NCBI GenBank assembly: GCA_000223315.2 | Contig: AFUS01000004.1 | Coordinates: 638,991-702,990 of the forward strand | Origin: Parvimonas sp. oral taxon 393 str. F0440 | Lineage (GTDB): Bacteria; Bacillota; Clostridia; Tissierellales; Peptoniphilaceae | DNA length: 64,000 nucleotides | Direction: 5' to 3' | Part shown: one piece after another, positions 39,383-50,044 of the stretch | Layout: every line of letters begins with the position of its first letter | Numbering within the stretch: position 1 is the stretch's first letter | Made by a program: the position numbers and the translations under genes | Notes under the pieces: generated by a model | Told to the model about the DNA's origin: nothing | Seen by the model: only the letters and a program-made list of their open reading frames with translations | Databases searched by the model: none

Positions 39383-40238
39383 ATTTAGAAATATTAAATC
39401 CCGTAAAAAGAAAATCTCTTTTTTTACAACAGTAATAATTTTAAGTTCTATAATTTTTTTCAGTAACAATTCTTCTATTATGAATATAGGAGAAAATGCG
39501 ATAGGGACTGTTACAAGTTCAATTTCAAGGATTGTATATTCTTCTATTGCAAGTTCAAAAGAAGTTTTTAAAAACATTTTTGGATCAAGAACTATTAGAG
39601 AAGAGAATGAAAAATTAAAAATTGAAAATGCAGAACTAAAAGAAAAGAATGTAAGTATGGAAAATATAATAGCAAAAGAAGATTTTTTGAAAAATGAATA
39701 TAATTTGTATTTAAAAAACAAAGAAAATTTGTTGAGTGCTAATGTTATTGCTTTAGATAATAATAATTTGTTAATAAGATTTAATATTAATAAAGGAAGT
39801 AAAGATGGTGTAAAAGTTGGAGATATTATAGTACAGGGAACTGTTGGTGATAAAGAAAATACTTATATAACTGCTGTTGTAGGAAAAGTTGTAGAGGTTG
39901 GTTATAATTGGAGTAAAGTTTCAAGTTTACTGGATTCAACGAGTAATGTTTCTTTTAATGTCGTGAGAACCCAATCATATGGAGCTATAAATGGTCAAGA
40001 AAACAATTTTTTATCAGGTTTTATGTACAAATCGGATGCAGATGTTGTAGTCGGAGATAAGTTGGTTACTTCCGGTAGAGGCGGAGTTTTTCCCGGAAAT
40101 TTATATATTGGAGAAGTTACAGAAGTAAAATCTTCAGATAATAATTTGGAAAAAAAGGTTAGTGTTAAATCTCCTGTTGATTTTACAACTTTATTCAGAG
40201 TATTTGTCTTAAAAGGAAATGGTGGAGCTAATGAATAG
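39375..40238 (+). CDS. mreC: Rod shape-determining protein MreC
   Basis: A 287-residue bitopic protein: cytoplasmic start rich in Lys/Arg, one membrane helix (SFFTTVIILSSIIFF), a coiled coil (about 75-105, TIREENEKLKIENAELKEKN) and two extracellular beta domains with GSKDGVKVGDIIV and GDKLVTSGRGGVFPGNLYIGEV. It links MreB to PBP2 across the membrane. It starts inside the end of mreB (8-base overlap). Confidence 0.94.
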   Translation: MNRFRNIKSRKKKISFFTTVIILSSIIFFSNNSSIMNIGENAIGTVTSSISRIVYSSIASSKEVFKNIFGSRTIREENEKLKIENAELKEKNVSMENIIAKEDFLKNEYNLYLKNKENLLSANVIALDNNNLLIRFNINKGSKDGVKVGDIIVQGTVGDKENTYITAVVGKVVEVGYNWSKVSSLLDSTSNVSFNVVRTQSYGAINGQENNFLSGFMYKSDADVVVGDKLVTSGRGGVFPGNLYIGEVTEVKSSDNNLEKKVSVKSPVDFTTLFRVFVLKGNGGANE

Positions 40239-40728
40239 ATTAAAAGTTGTATTGATGTTTTTTGCAAGTATAATGATACAAACAGCTATATTGCCAAATT
40301 TTAGTATATTTAACTCTAAAGCTAATATGAGTATAGCACTTGTTGTAGCGATAGCTATGAATTTTGGATCTTATGTTTCTGGATATTGTGGAATTGTACT
40401 TGGATTTTTTGAAGATATTCTATTTTCTAGAGTAATTGGAATAAGAGCGTTGATATATTATATGATAGGCTTCATAGTCGGGTATAGTGAAGATTCTATA
40501 AATAAAGGAGATATACGTTCAGGTTCTATAATTACTATTGTAGCAACATTATTTTATTGGATTATGAATACAATAATTTATATGTTTTTGGAAAATTCTT
40601 CTGTAAATGTTCTTATAAAATATTTAAAAGGTCCAATAGTTATAGAGTTGATTTTAAATGTTTTATTATATTTGGTATGTAATTATGCTTTGAAAAAAGT
40701 ATTTAAAAAGAGAAAATTTAGATTTTAG
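40228..40728 (+). CDS. mreD: Rod shape-determining protein MreD
   Basis: A 166-residue membrane protein with five or six helices and the GFFEDILFSRVIGIRAL-type loop of MreD. The ATG at 40228 follows GGTGGAG at 40217-40223; a GTG at 40219 lies within that site and was rejected. It overlaps the mreC end by 11 bases and is followed by mrdA after 11 bases. Confidence 0.9.
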   Translation, partial: LMNRLKVVLMFFASIMIQTAILPNFSIFNSKANMSIALVVAIAMNFGSYVSGYCGIVLGFFEDILFSRVIGIRALIYYMIGFIVGYSEDSINKGDIRSGSIITIVATLFYWIMNTIIYMFLENSSVNVLIKYLKGPIVIELILNVLLYLVCNYALKKVFKKRKFRF

Positions 40729-40739
40729 TAGGTAATTAT

Positions 40740-43700
40740 ATGAAAATTTTTGATAAGAATAAATTAGAGAAAATTAATGATAGACAATTGAGATATAAGA
40801 TAGTTTATTCTATTTTATTTTTTTTGATGGGTGCACTTGTTCTAAAATTATTCCATTTAACAATAATAAATGGAGATGATTATAGAAATAAAGCAGATAA
40901 TAATAGACTTAAAGATGTAAAAATAACTGCTCCGAGAGGTAATATTTATGATAGAAACGGTAAATTATTAGCGGGAGTAAAAACAAGTCCGGCTGTTCAA
41001 ATTTTAAAAGATGAGTTTAATAGATTGAGTAAAGATGAAAAGATTGAAAAAATTGAAGAATTAACTAAAATACTTAATAAAGATGGAGCGAGTTGGGATA
41101 CTGATGATTATTTTTTAGGAATTAATTACTTTGTATATTCTTCAGATGTTGATTATTTCACAGAATTAAAATCTCCTAAAGAAAAAGTTTTGGATATAAT
41201 TTTGGAAAACAAATTAGTCGAAGATATTTTAAAACTAAGAATTGAAAAAAATTCTTCTTCTAATTTTCCTACTATATCATAAAAAAAGTTATAAGAGATT
41301 TACAACTTAAAGGAATATATGTTCCAAGTGATTTCTTTGATGTAGATAGTGGAGACATCACCTTTACTAAAGGAGATAAATATAATGAATACGCAAAGGA
41401 TAAAGATCTTTCTAAAGGGATTTATTCACATGTCGCAAATTTAGTAAAAGACGATAAGTCAATAATAAGAAAAATATTAGATCAACCTTTGGCTAGAAAA
41501 TTGGTTTATGAGGAATTGAAAAGTAGAAACCTTTTGAAAAATATTGAATTAAGACCATTAGTAGATTTAAATAGATATAATTTGTTGTTAATAAAGTCGG
41601 AATTAAATAAACAGAATTCAAAAGTAACTTTGGAAACTGATGCAAAAGATGATTTTTATAATATGGTAAGAAAATTTACTATGGATAAATTATTGAGTTA
41701 TGTTAAAGTTGATAAAAATGGAAATAAAGTAATTCCGGCAGAGGTTTTATTAAAAAAATTAGAAGAAAAGAATATAGATGCAAATGTTGAATATACTTTA
41801 GTTAAAGATGAAAAAGACAAAGAAACAGTACAATTTAATTATAAAGATAATGAGAAAAAAGATATTGAACCTTTAACTCATTTAATTTCTATTGCAGAAG
41901 AAAATAATCTACTTTATGATTTTGTTCTATCTGATGATATTAAGTTTGTTGCTCAAGAAGTAAATACTGAAAATAATATTATTTTAAGAATTTCTATAAC
42001 GAGTAAATCATTTGACTATGTTTATAATATCAATAGGACAGAAATAAAAAATAGATATAAAATAAAAGAAGATTATACAGCTGAGAGCTTATTTTCAACA
42101 TTAAAAAAGACATATTCTATTGATAATTTAGATGATTATATTGCATATAGTTATTTAGTTTTAAATAGAAAAGTTGAGTTGCAAGGTGATAAGGCATATA
42201 TTCCTATTACTCTAACTTATGGAATATCTGAACCTTGTATATCTCATATAAAAGAAAAATTTGAAAATAATAATGGATTTACTGTTTCTATGGAGCCCAT
42301 AAGATACTATCCTAATGGTGAATTAGCATCACATATCTTAGGATATATAGGGAAAATTTCACAACAGGATGAAATTGATAAATATACAAAAGATAAAGGA
42401 TACTCATCAGATAGTTTTATTGGAAAAACTGGAGTTGAAGAAAGTCAAGAAGTTTCACTAAAAGGAAAAGATGGCTTTAAAAAAGTAATGGTGGATAATA
42501 GAGGAAATAGGACTGAAACAATTTCGGAAACTCAGGCAGTTCCGGGAAAAAATGTCTATTTGTCTATCGATTCGAATTTACAAAAAGTTGCTGAAGAGTC
42601 TTTAAAGAATACTTTGGAATCTATAAGAAATGGAAGTGAGTACAAGAGTAAATGGGGAAGCTATACACCGCATGAAAGACATAGAAATGCAACAAGTGGG
42701 GCGGTAGTAGTTCTTGATGTTAAAACTGGAAAAGTTTTAGCACTTGCAAGTTATCCGTCTTATGATCCAAATCTTTTTGTAACAGGTATTTCAAACAGCG
42801 ATTGGATAAGTTTATTTCCTGAAGATCCAAGAGATTTTCTTGCTCCTAGACCGCTGTATAATATCGCAACACAAAGTGTTTCTCAACCTGGTTCTACATT
42901 CAAGCTCGCAAGTGCATTAACAGCCCTTGAAAAAGGATTAAATCCTAATGAAAATATTAATTGTCAAGGGATTATGGATGTTGGAGATACTAAATTTGGA
43001 TGTTGGATATGGAATCAGTATCAAAGAACACATGGTAATGAAAATCTGAGAACGGCATTAAGAGATAGTTGTAACTATTATTTCTATGCTTTGGCTTTAG
43101 GAGAAAATCCTAAATCAAATAAGAAAACTGGAACAAAAATAACTATTGAAGATTTATCCAAAACTGTAAAGGAATTAGGTCTTGGAGAAAGAACAGGTAT
43201 AGAAATTAATGTACCTAGAGAAAGCAAAGGGGTTGTACCAGATTCTAATACAAAAAAATCTTTAACGAAAATTATGTTAAAAAATAAATTGGAAAAAGAA
43301 ATCGAAAAGTATATTTTAGATGATAAAAACAAGGAAGATTATGACTTTAATAAAATAATTGATACTATAGTAAATTGGACTGAAGAAGAATCAGTTCCAT
43401 CAAGAACAGAAGTAATTAAAAGATTAAAACAAATGGAATTAAATGCTGAAGAACCAATTGGTAATTCAAAAGTTTCTTTAGCTGATATGATAAAATTCGA
43501 CTATTTAAATCAAGCTTCTTGGTCTAATGCGGATTCATTAAATACTGTAATTGGACAAGGTCAAAATGCCTATACTCCAATTCAAATGGCAAGATATATG
43601 GCGATGATTTCTAATGGTGGTCAAAAAGTAAAAACTTCAGTAATTGAAAAGATTGTAAGTTATGATAATAAAACTGTTTCATTTCAAAACAATCCTGAAA

Positions 43701-44095
43701 CTGAAAAATCAACTTTTAATCCTAAAAATTTGAAATATATTTTAGAAGGAATGAATATGGCTTCTAAAACTTCAGAAAATGCTAAAATCTTTAAAAATTT
43801 ACCAATAGAAATCGGTATAAAAACAGGTACTGCACAAAAAAGTGGAACTAATCCGGTTACTGGTCAAGCGTATGATAACTATGCTTGGAATGTTTCATTT
43901 GCACCTTATAATAATCCTGAAATTGCTATAGCGACAGTAATATTTCAAGGTGGAGCTGGTGCTTTTTGTGGACCTATAGTAAGAGATATTGTTGGACAAT
44001 ATATTGATAATAAAGCTGAATCAGGTCAAAATATTCAATCAGATAAACAAAATGACAATAATTCAGAAAATAATGATAATTTAATAGGAGATTAG
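40740..44095 (+). CDS. mrdA: Penicillin-binding protein 2 (class B), one apparent frameshift
   Basis: Class B transpeptidase of the elongation machinery, about 1118 residues after repair, larger than usual because of long inserts in the dimerisation region. Membrane anchor at about 21-40 and the VKITAPRGNIYDRNGKLLA start motif. The first frame stops at 41282; a single missing base between about 41253 and 41275 rejoins ...SSNFPT to ...IKKVIRDLQLKGIYVP. The transpeptidase motifs are STFK in SQPGSTFKLASALTALEKG (SxxK), SCN in RDSCNYYFY (SxN) and KTG in GIKTGTAQKSG. C-terminal tail rich in Asn and Asp. It completes the mreBCD operon. Confidence 0.9.
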
Positions 44096-44106
44096 CATAA
44101 AAACTA

Positions 44107-44135
44107 TTGAAATTTTAGTTATTATGATATATAAT
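44107..44135 (+). promoter_or_regulatory. Sigma-A promoter of bmpA
   Basis: TTGAAA (44107-44112), 17-base spacer, TATAAT (44130-44135), followed by TTTAGGAGG and the ATG at 44167. Confidence 0.75.
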
Positions 44136-44166
44136 GTACTAGACTAAATAATTTAGGAGGTTTTAT

Positions 44167-45207
44167 ATGAAATTTAAAAAGGCTTTCGCAGCACTTTTAG
44201 TTGGTGCTATGATTTTAACAGGTTGTTCTTCTAAACCTAGTGAAAAAACAGAAGAAAATAAGGGAAATACTAAAAAACCAATCAAATATGCAATGGTAAC
44301 TGACACTGGTGGTGTTAATGACCAATCATTTAACCAATCTGCTTATGAAGGATTAAAAGAATTACAAAAAGAAGGTATAATTGAAAAACCTATTTATGTT
44401 GAAAGTAAACAAGCTTCTGATTACAAAACAAATTTAGAAACTTTACTTGATGCTAAACATGATTTAATTGCAGGTATAGGTTTTGCATTAAAAAAAGATA
44501 TTGAAGCGGCAGCAAAAGCTAATCCGGATCAAAAGTATGTAATTATTGACTCTGCTTTTGAAAATACTCCAAAGAACTTAATTGGAACAATTTTTGCAGA
44601 TAATGAAAACTCATTTTTAGTTGGATATTTAGCTGGAGCATTAACTACTTCAAACAAAGTTGGTTTTATTGGTGGTATTACATCTCCATTAATCAAAAAA
44701 TTTGAAGCAGGTTTTAGAGCCGGTGTTGAACAAGCAGCAAAAGACAACAATAAAAAAGTAGAAGTTGTTGCTCAATATGCTGAAAGTTTTGGAGATGCAA
44801 CTAAAGGTAAAGCTATTGCAAATAGTATGTACTCTTCAGGGGTTGATATGATTTTCCACGCATCAGGTGGTACAGGTAATGGTGTTATCGAATCAGCAAA
44901 AGAAAATAAAAAATTTGTATTCGGTGTAGATAGAGATCAATCTTACTTAGCACCGGAATATGTTGTAGCTTCTACAATCAAAAAAGTAAATGAAGCTATT
45001 AAGAGCGTTGGTAAAGATTTATATGAAGGAAAATTCAGAGGTGGAGAAACTATTGAATTTTCACTTAAAACAAATGGTGTTGATGTTGCATATGGAAAAG
45101 AAGATCAATTAAAGATTAAAATTCCAAATGAATTAAAACAAAAAATTGAAGAATTAAAGAAGAGTATTGCTGAAGGTAAAATTACAGTACCAACAGAAGT
45201 AAAATAA
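44167..45207 (+). CDS. bmpA: BMP family nucleoside-binding lipoprotein
   Basis: A 346-residue type I periplasmic binding protein anchored as a lipoprotein: signal peptide with lipobox ILTGC (Cys at about residue 20). The BMP (Med) family blocks are VTDTGGVNDQSFNQSAYEGL near the start, AGIGFALKKDI, GFIGGITSPLIKKFEAGFRAG and IFHASGGTGNGVIESAKE. It should deliver purine nucleosides to the NupABC-type transporter at 2430-5969, the only matching importer in the window. It has its own promoter and terminator, so receptor and transporter are regulated separately. Confidence 0.92.
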   Translation: MKFKKAFAALLVGAMILTGCSSKPSEKTEENKGNTKKPIKYAMVTDTGGVNDQSFNQSAYEGLKELQKEGIIEKPIYVESKQASDYKTNLETLLDAKHDLIAGIGFALKKDIEAAAKANPDQKYVIIDSAFENTPKNLIGTIFADNENSFLVGYLAGALTTSNKVGFIGGITSPLIKKFEAGFRAGVEQAAKDNNKKVEVVAQYAESFGDATKGKAIANSMYSSGVDMIFHASGGTGNGVIESAKENKKFVFGVDRDQSYLAPEYVVASTIKKVNEAIKSVGKDLYEGKFRGGETIEFSLKTNGVDVAYGKEDQLKIKIPNELKQKIEELKKSIAEGKITVPTEVK

Positions 45208-45217
45208 ATTATTAATT

Positions 45218-45242
45218 AAAAGGAAGCGAAAGCTTCCTTTTT
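45218..45242 (+). terminator. Terminator after bmpA
   Basis: Perfect 10-bp stem AAAAGGAAGC/GCTTCCTTTT with a stable GAAA tetraloop and trailing T. Confidence 0.9.
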
Positions 45243-45327
45243 CATTTAAAATAACTTTATTGATATTTACCTTTTGTTACTAATATTATATAATATTATT
45301 ATTAAATAAAATTAAGGAGATTATCAA

Positions 45328-46859
45328 ATGAAAAATGAATTAATTCTTGTTGTTGATTTTGGAGGACAATATAATCAATTAATTGCCAGAAGAGTAAGAG
45401 ATCTTAATGTATATTGTGAAGTTATTCCTTACAATAAAGCAGTTAATGAAATAAAAATAAAAAACCAATTGGTATAATATTTACTGGTGGACCAAATAGT
45501 GTTTATGACGAAAATGCACCAAAAATTGAAAAAGAAATTTTTGAATTTAACATACCAATCTTAGGATTATGCTATGGTATGCAATTAATATCTCAAATAT
45601 TTGGAGGTGTAGTAGAAAAAGCTGATAAAAAAGAATTTGGAAAAACTTTATGTATCAAAGATAAAAATTCAAAACTTATTTCAAATATGAAATCTGAAAC
45701 AACAGTTTGGATGAGTCATCAAGACCAAGTTGTAAAACTTCCAGAAGGATTTGATTGTATTCAACATACTGATACATGTCCTTATGCCGGAATAGAAAAT
45801 GAAGAAAAGAAAATTTATGCCGTTCAATATCACCCCGAAGTTAATCACTCAGAAGAAGGAAAAGAATTAATAAAATCATTCCTTTATGATATTTGTAATG
45901 CAAGTGGTGATTGGACAATGCAAAACTTTATGAATGAACAAATACAAAAAATAAAACAAACTGTTGGAGATAAAAAAGTTTTATTAGCTCTTTCAGGTGG
46001 AGTTGACTCTTCTGTTTGTGCATCATTACTTTCAAAAGCCATAGGAAGCCAATTGACTTGTGTTTTTGTGGATACTGGACTTATGAGAAAAAATGAAGGT
46101 GATGAGGTAGAAGAAGCTTTTAAAAATGATGAATTAAATTTTGTAAGAGTAAATGCAAAAGACAGATTTTTAGAAAAGTTAAAAGGAATAACAGATCCTG
46201 AGCAAAAAAGAAAAATAATCGGAGAAGAATTTATTAGAGTTTTCGAAGATGAAGCTAAAAAGATAGGTCAAGTAGATTACCTAGCACAAGGAACAATATA
46301 TCCGGATGTTATTGAATCAGGACTTGGAGATGCAAAAGTTATAAAATCACATCACAATGTAGGTGGACTTCCGGATGTTGTAGATTTTAAAGATTTGATA
46401 GAACCTTTAAGAGATTTATTCAAAGATGAAGTTAGAAGATTAGGTTTAGAACTTAAAATGCCTGAATACTTAGTTTTCAGACAACCATTCCCGGGACCTG
46501 GCTTAGGAATAAGAGTAATGGGAGAAGTAACAGAAGAAAAATTGGAAATCTTAAGAAATGCCGATGCAATATTTAGAGAAGAAATAGCAAAAGCAGGAGA
46601 AGATAAAAATATAAGTCAATATTTTGCAGTTATTACAAACAACAAAACAGTTGGAGTAATGGGGGACTTTAGAACATATGATTACACTCTAGCATTAAGA
46701 GGAGTTACAACAACAGACTTTATGACAGCCGACTGGGCAAGAATTCCTTACGAAGTATTGGACAGAGTTTCCGTAAGAATAGTAAACGAAGTAGAAAATA
46801 TTAACAGAATTGTCTATGACATAACAAGCAAACCACCAGCAACAATCGAGTGGGAATAA
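45328..46859 (+). CDS. guaA: GMP synthase (glutamine-hydrolysing), one apparent frameshift
   Basis: Converts XMP to GMP. The ATG at 45328 follows AAGGAGA. The frame stops at 45474, but one A added to the A6 run at 45459-45464 joins NEIKIK to [16 protein letters not shown]. The class I amidotransferase nucleophile is in LGLCYGMQL and the His/Glu pair in [11 protein letters not shown]. The PP-loop is [16 protein letters not shown], and the dimerisation domain ends in PPATIEWE. Its final I-E-W-E-stop codons are duplicated downstream at 52473 and 54447, marking it as an integration target. Corrected length about 510 residues, as expected. Confidence 0.95.
46845..46859 (+). repeat. attL-like core at the guaA 3' end
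   Basis: 15 bases ATCGAGTGGGAATAA ending guaA, repeated exactly at 52473-52487. The 3' end of guaA is a known insertion site for genomic islands in several bacteria. Confidence 0.75.
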
Positions 46860-46926
46860 TTATAATTAACTAAACAACATGAAAAGTAACTAATTGAATC
46901 AAAAGTTGAATTTTAATTTTGATTTG

Positions 46927-46962
46927 AACCCCTAAATTTGGACAAAGAATTTGGGGGTTTTT
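46927..46962 (+). terminator. Terminator just after guaA
   Basis: AACCCC and AAATT (46927-46938) pair with AATTT and GGGGGTT (46948-46959), then T residues. It lies on the island side of the insertion point, so it may be supplied by the island. Confidence 0.8.
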
Positions 46963-47046
46963 GTACCCTGGTCTCATATTAATTGTATCAGAATATGAGG
47001 GAAGCTTTAAAGATAAAACTGGATTTTATTTTAAAAGAAAATATGC

Positions 47047-47052
47047 TATAAT
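47047..47052 (+). promoter_or_regulatory. -10 box of the RM operon
   Basis: TATAAT preceded by TGC (extended -10), 45 bases before the control-protein start. No good -35 box, which fits an activator-dependent promoter. Confidence 0.4.
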
Positions 47053-47096
47053 ATTGTGTAGAATTTCTATGCGAACAAATAGGAAAGAGGAGTGTT

Positions 47097-47312
47097 ATGA
47101 AATTTTCATATAATAAACTATGGAAGTTGTTAATTGATAGGGATATGAATAAAGGAGATTTACAAAAATTGATAGAAACAGGACCGTCTACAATTTCAAG
47201 AATGGGACGTAATGAGCCTGTAAGACTTGAAATTTTAGGTAGAATATGTGAGAAGTTGGATTGCAATATAGAAGACATTATTGAATATGAAAGAGGAAGA
47301 AAAGATGTATAA
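47097..47312 (+). CDS. RM-associated XRE-type control protein
   Basis: A 71-residue helix-turn-helix protein (YNKLWKLLIDRDMNKGDLQKLIETGPSTISRMGRNEPV). Small regulators of exactly this kind precede many type II methyltransferase genes, where they repress or time expression of the RM genes. Its last codons overlap the methyltransferase start by eight bases. GAGGAGTG lies before the ATG. Confidence 0.8.
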   Translation: MKFSYNKLWKLLIDRDMNKGDLQKLIETGPSTISRMGRNEPVRLEILGRICEKLDCNIEDIIEYERGRKDV

Positions 47313-48345
47313 ATCGATTGATTTATTTGCAGGGATTGGAGGAATCAGGCTTGGATTTGACCAGGCATTCGGAAAAAATATCAAGACCGTTTTTATAAGC
47401 GAATGGGATGAAAAAGCGGTAGAAACTTATAAAGCAAATTTTAATGACAGTATCGATGTAGTTGGAGATATTACAAAAGTTGATGAAAAAGATATTCCAG
47501 ATCACGATATATTACTTGCCGGCTTTCCTTGTCAGGCGTTTTCTCTTGCAGGACATAAAAGAGGGTTTGAGGATGCGAGAGGGACATTGTTTTTTGATGT
47601 TGCAAGGATTATAAAGGAACATAAACCGAAAATTGTATTTTGTGAGAATGTCAAAAACCTTGTCAACCATGATAGAGGGCGTACATTTCAGGTGATTAGA
47701 AATACTTTGGAAGAATTGGGATATGCGGTGTTTTATCAAGTTTTAAACAGTAAGGATTTCGGAGTTCCACAAAACAGAGAAAGGATATATATTGTAGCAT
47801 TCAGGAATGATATAGCACCTTCGGATTTTGTATTCCCTCAAAAAACCGATGATACAAAAGTTATAAAAGATATTGTTGAAGAAAAGGAAGTGTCTTCAAA
47901 ATATTATTTATCTACCGCTTATTTAACTTCGTTAAAAAGGCACAAAGAGAGACATGTTTCAAAGGGAAACGGATTCGGATATGAAATTAGAGAACTTGAT
48001 TCCGTGGCAGGTGCTATTGTCTGTGGAGGTATGGGAAGAGAAAGAAATCTTATAATTGATAAACGTTTAACTGATTTTACACCTGTTACTCATATAAAAG
48101 GCGAGGTTAATAGAGAGTATATTCGAAAGATGACTCCGAGAGAATGGGCAAGACTTCAGGGATTCCCAAATGATTTTAAGTTGGTAGTTGCCGATACACA
48201 TTTGTATAAACAATTCGGTAATTCGGTAACCGTACCGGTTATACGTGCAATTGCCGAACAGATAAAGGTACAACTTGAAAAGGGAAAGACGGAAACAATA
48301 AAAAGAGAAGAAATATTTGAACAGGTCGCTGTTGCATGGAGGTAA
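47305..48345 (+). CDS. DNA cytosine-5 methyltransferase, M.HpaII-like (predicted CCGG)
   Basis: A 346-residue C5 methyltransferase. Motif I is DLFAGIGGIRLGF, motif IV AGFPCQAFSLAGHKRGFEDARGT with the catalytic cysteine, motif VI FCENVKNL, motif VIII QNRERIYIV, motif IX TPREWARLQGFP and motif X QFGNSVTVPV. The variable region (KRHKERHVSKGNGFGYEI, AIVCGGMGRERNLIIDKR) closely resembles what I recall of M.HpaII, so C-C-G-G is the predicted target. The adjacent HpaII-like nuclease supports this. The ATG at 47305 (MYKSIDLFAG) was chosen over an upstream TTG inside the control gene. Confidence 0.92.
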   Translation: MYKSIDLFAGIGGIRLGFDQAFGKNIKTVFISEWDEKAVETYKANFNDSIDVVGDITKVDEKDIPDHDILLAGFPCQAFSLAGHKRGFEDARGTLFFDVARIIKEHKPKIVFCENVKNLVNHDRGRTFQVIRNTLEELGYAVFYQVLNSKDFGVPQNRERIYIVAFRNDIAPSDFVFPQKTDDTKVIKDIVEEKEVSSKYYLSTAYLTSLKRHKERHVSKGNGFGYEIRELDSVAGAIVCGGMGRERNLIIDKRLTDFTPVTHIKGEVNREYIRKMTPREWARLQGFPNDFKLVVADTHLYKQFGNSVTVPVIRAIAEQIKVQLEKGKTETIKREEIFEQVAVAWR

Positions 48346-48347
48346 TT

Positions 48348-49433
48348 ATGCTTACAGGAAATAAAGGAGAATGGTCGGAAATATATGTTTTGTTAAGACT
48401 TTTGGCTGACGGAAAGATATATGCAGCCGACAGTGAATTGAATAAATTGGAGGATGTATATTTCCCTATTATTAAAATAATTAGAGAAGAAAACAAAGGT
48501 GAAATTAAAGAATATGCCGCCGGAGAAATAATATCAATATATATTAACGGATCAAAAGTTAAAGAGTTGCTTGCAACAGAATTTGAAATAGAATCTGAAT
48601 ATCTATTGAACGAAATTAACAGTAAAGCTTCAAAAGGTGCATTTTCAGTAGAAAGCACACAGAATTTTATGGATAAAATTTTGTGTTATAAGCTTTCTGC
48701 ACCTGCAACGGATAAAAGTGATATCACAGTAAAAATAATTGACATAAACACCGGGTATAGTCCGACCGTGGGATTTTCAATAAAATCGGAATTAGGCTCA
48801 TCTCCCACTTTGTTGAATGCAGGAAAAACTACAAACTTTATTTATAAAATAAGTCATAGCTATCCTGATTTGGTTAGAGAAGCGAATGAAATATATAAAG
48901 TAGCTGGCGGCAAAAGTCATACAGATGTTAGAGGACGTATAAATAAAATAATTGAAGAAAATGGAATTCTTAAATATTGGAAAATGAACAATCAAATTTT
49001 TAAGGACAATTTGGTATTGATTGACAGTAATATGGATAAAATTATCGCCGAAACTCTTTTATATTTTTATAAAGACGGAATCACTAACTGCGATGAGATG
49101 GTTGAAAAACTTGAACGGGAAAATCCTATGAACTACGGTAATGTAAATGCTTATAAGTATAAGTTCAAGAAATTCCTGACAGCTGTAGCATTGGGCATGA
49201 AGCCTGCTACGGTTTGGGACGGTTTAGATGAGGCTACAGGAGGATACATTGTAGTTACAAAGGAAGGCAATGTTCTTGCATATCATATATATAACAGAAA
49301 CTACTTTGAAGAATATTTGTTGAAGAATACAAAATATGAAACGGCATCCACATCAAGGCATGATTTCGGGGAAGTATACAGTGAAAACGGAGAAGAATTT
49401 ATAAAACTTAATTTGCAGGTGAGATTCAGATAA
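48348..49433 (+). CDS. HpaII family restriction endonuclease
   Basis: A 361-residue protein. The N terminus (LTGNKGEWSEIYVLLRLLADGKIYAADSEL) and the middle SPTVGFSIKSELGSSPTLLNAGKTTNF match the RE_HpaII family as I know it. The D/E-x-K style residues in GFSIKSELG would form the PD-(D/E)xK site. It should cut C-C-G-G left unmethylated by its partner. The ATG at 48348 with TGGAGG at 48337-48342 was chosen; another ATG at 48336 overlaps that site. The stop overlaps the vsr start (TAATG). Confidence 0.85.
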   Translation: MLTGNKGEWSEIYVLLRLLADGKIYAADSELNKLEDVYFPIIKIIREENKGEIKEYAAGEIISIYINGSKVKELLATEFEIESEYLLNEINSKASKGAFSVESTQNFMDKILCYKLSAPATDKSDITVKIIDINTGYSPTVGFSIKSELGSSPTLLNAGKTTNFIYKISHSYPDLVREANEIYKVAGGKSHTDVRGRINKIIEENGILKYWKMNNQIFKDNLVLIDSNMDKIIAETLLYFYKDGITNCDEMVEKLERENPMNYGNVNAYKYKFKKFLTAVALGMKPATVWDGLDEATGGYIVVTKEGNVLAYHIYNRNYFEEYLLKNTKYETASTSRHDFGEVYSENGEEFIKLNLQVRFR

Positions 49434-49864
49434 TGAAGAAAAATAAGCCTATGACCAGAAGTGAAAACATGGCAAGAGTTAAAAGCAAAAACACAAAGCC
49501 TGAAATTTTTTTGAGAAAACTTTTATGGCATAAGGGGTTCAGATATAGGGTGAATTATAAGAATTTACCGGGAAGCCCCGATATCTATTTGCCTAAATAT
49601 AAGACGGCTGTTTTTGTAAACGGATGTTTCTGGCATATGCACAAAAACTGCAAATATTCATCTATCCCTAAGAGTAATTATGATTTTTGGAAAAATAAAC
49701 TCGAAGGAAATGTTAAAAGGGACAAGAAAAATTATGCTCAGCTTGAAAGTATCGGAATTAAAGTAATAGTAGTTTGGGGATGTGAAATTAAACAGATGAT
49801 GAAAGATGAAGTAATTGCTACGAAGAAAGTAGATAATCTTGTACATGAGATTATCAAGTTATAA
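49433..49864 (+). CDS. vsr: Very short patch repair endonuclease
   Basis: A 143-residue Vsr nuclease. It nicks next to T in T:G mismatches produced by deamination of 5-methylcytosine, protecting methylated sites from mutation. Signature blocks are TRSENMARVKSKNTKPEIFLRKLLWHKGFRYRVNYKNLPGSPDIYLPKYK (seen as RSENMARVKSKNTKPE and LPGSPDIYLPKYKTAVFVNGCFWH). The catalytic aspartate is in SPDIYLP and zinc ligands in GCFWHMHKNC. Coupled to the restriction gene by stop/start overlap. Confidence 0.93.
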   Translation: MKKNKPMTRSENMARVKSKNTKPEIFLRKLLWHKGFRYRVNYKNLPGSPDIYLPKYKTAVFVNGCFWHMHKNCKYSSIPKSNYDFWKNKLEGNVKRDKKNYAQLESIGIKVIVVWGCEIKQMMKDEVIATKKVDNLVHEIIKL

Positions 49865-50044
49865 TAAAAATGACGAAGTATCAATGCCGTTCAATAGGCT
49901 AAAAAACCTAAAAATAACAAGGAGTTTATTTGATAATGTCTATATAGCGATGTAAATGATTTGAACTATAATAATTTCTTGCAATCAAATCGTATTTAGA
50001 TATCTGTTTAATAATAAAATAAAACGTAAAGGAGTATAGAGTAA

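Noticed and set aside
41489..44095. PBP2 as a separate gene starting at 41489
   Set aside because: Coding clearly continues upstream in the same frame from about 41276, and the N-terminal membrane anchor is in the preceding open frame; one missing base explains the split.
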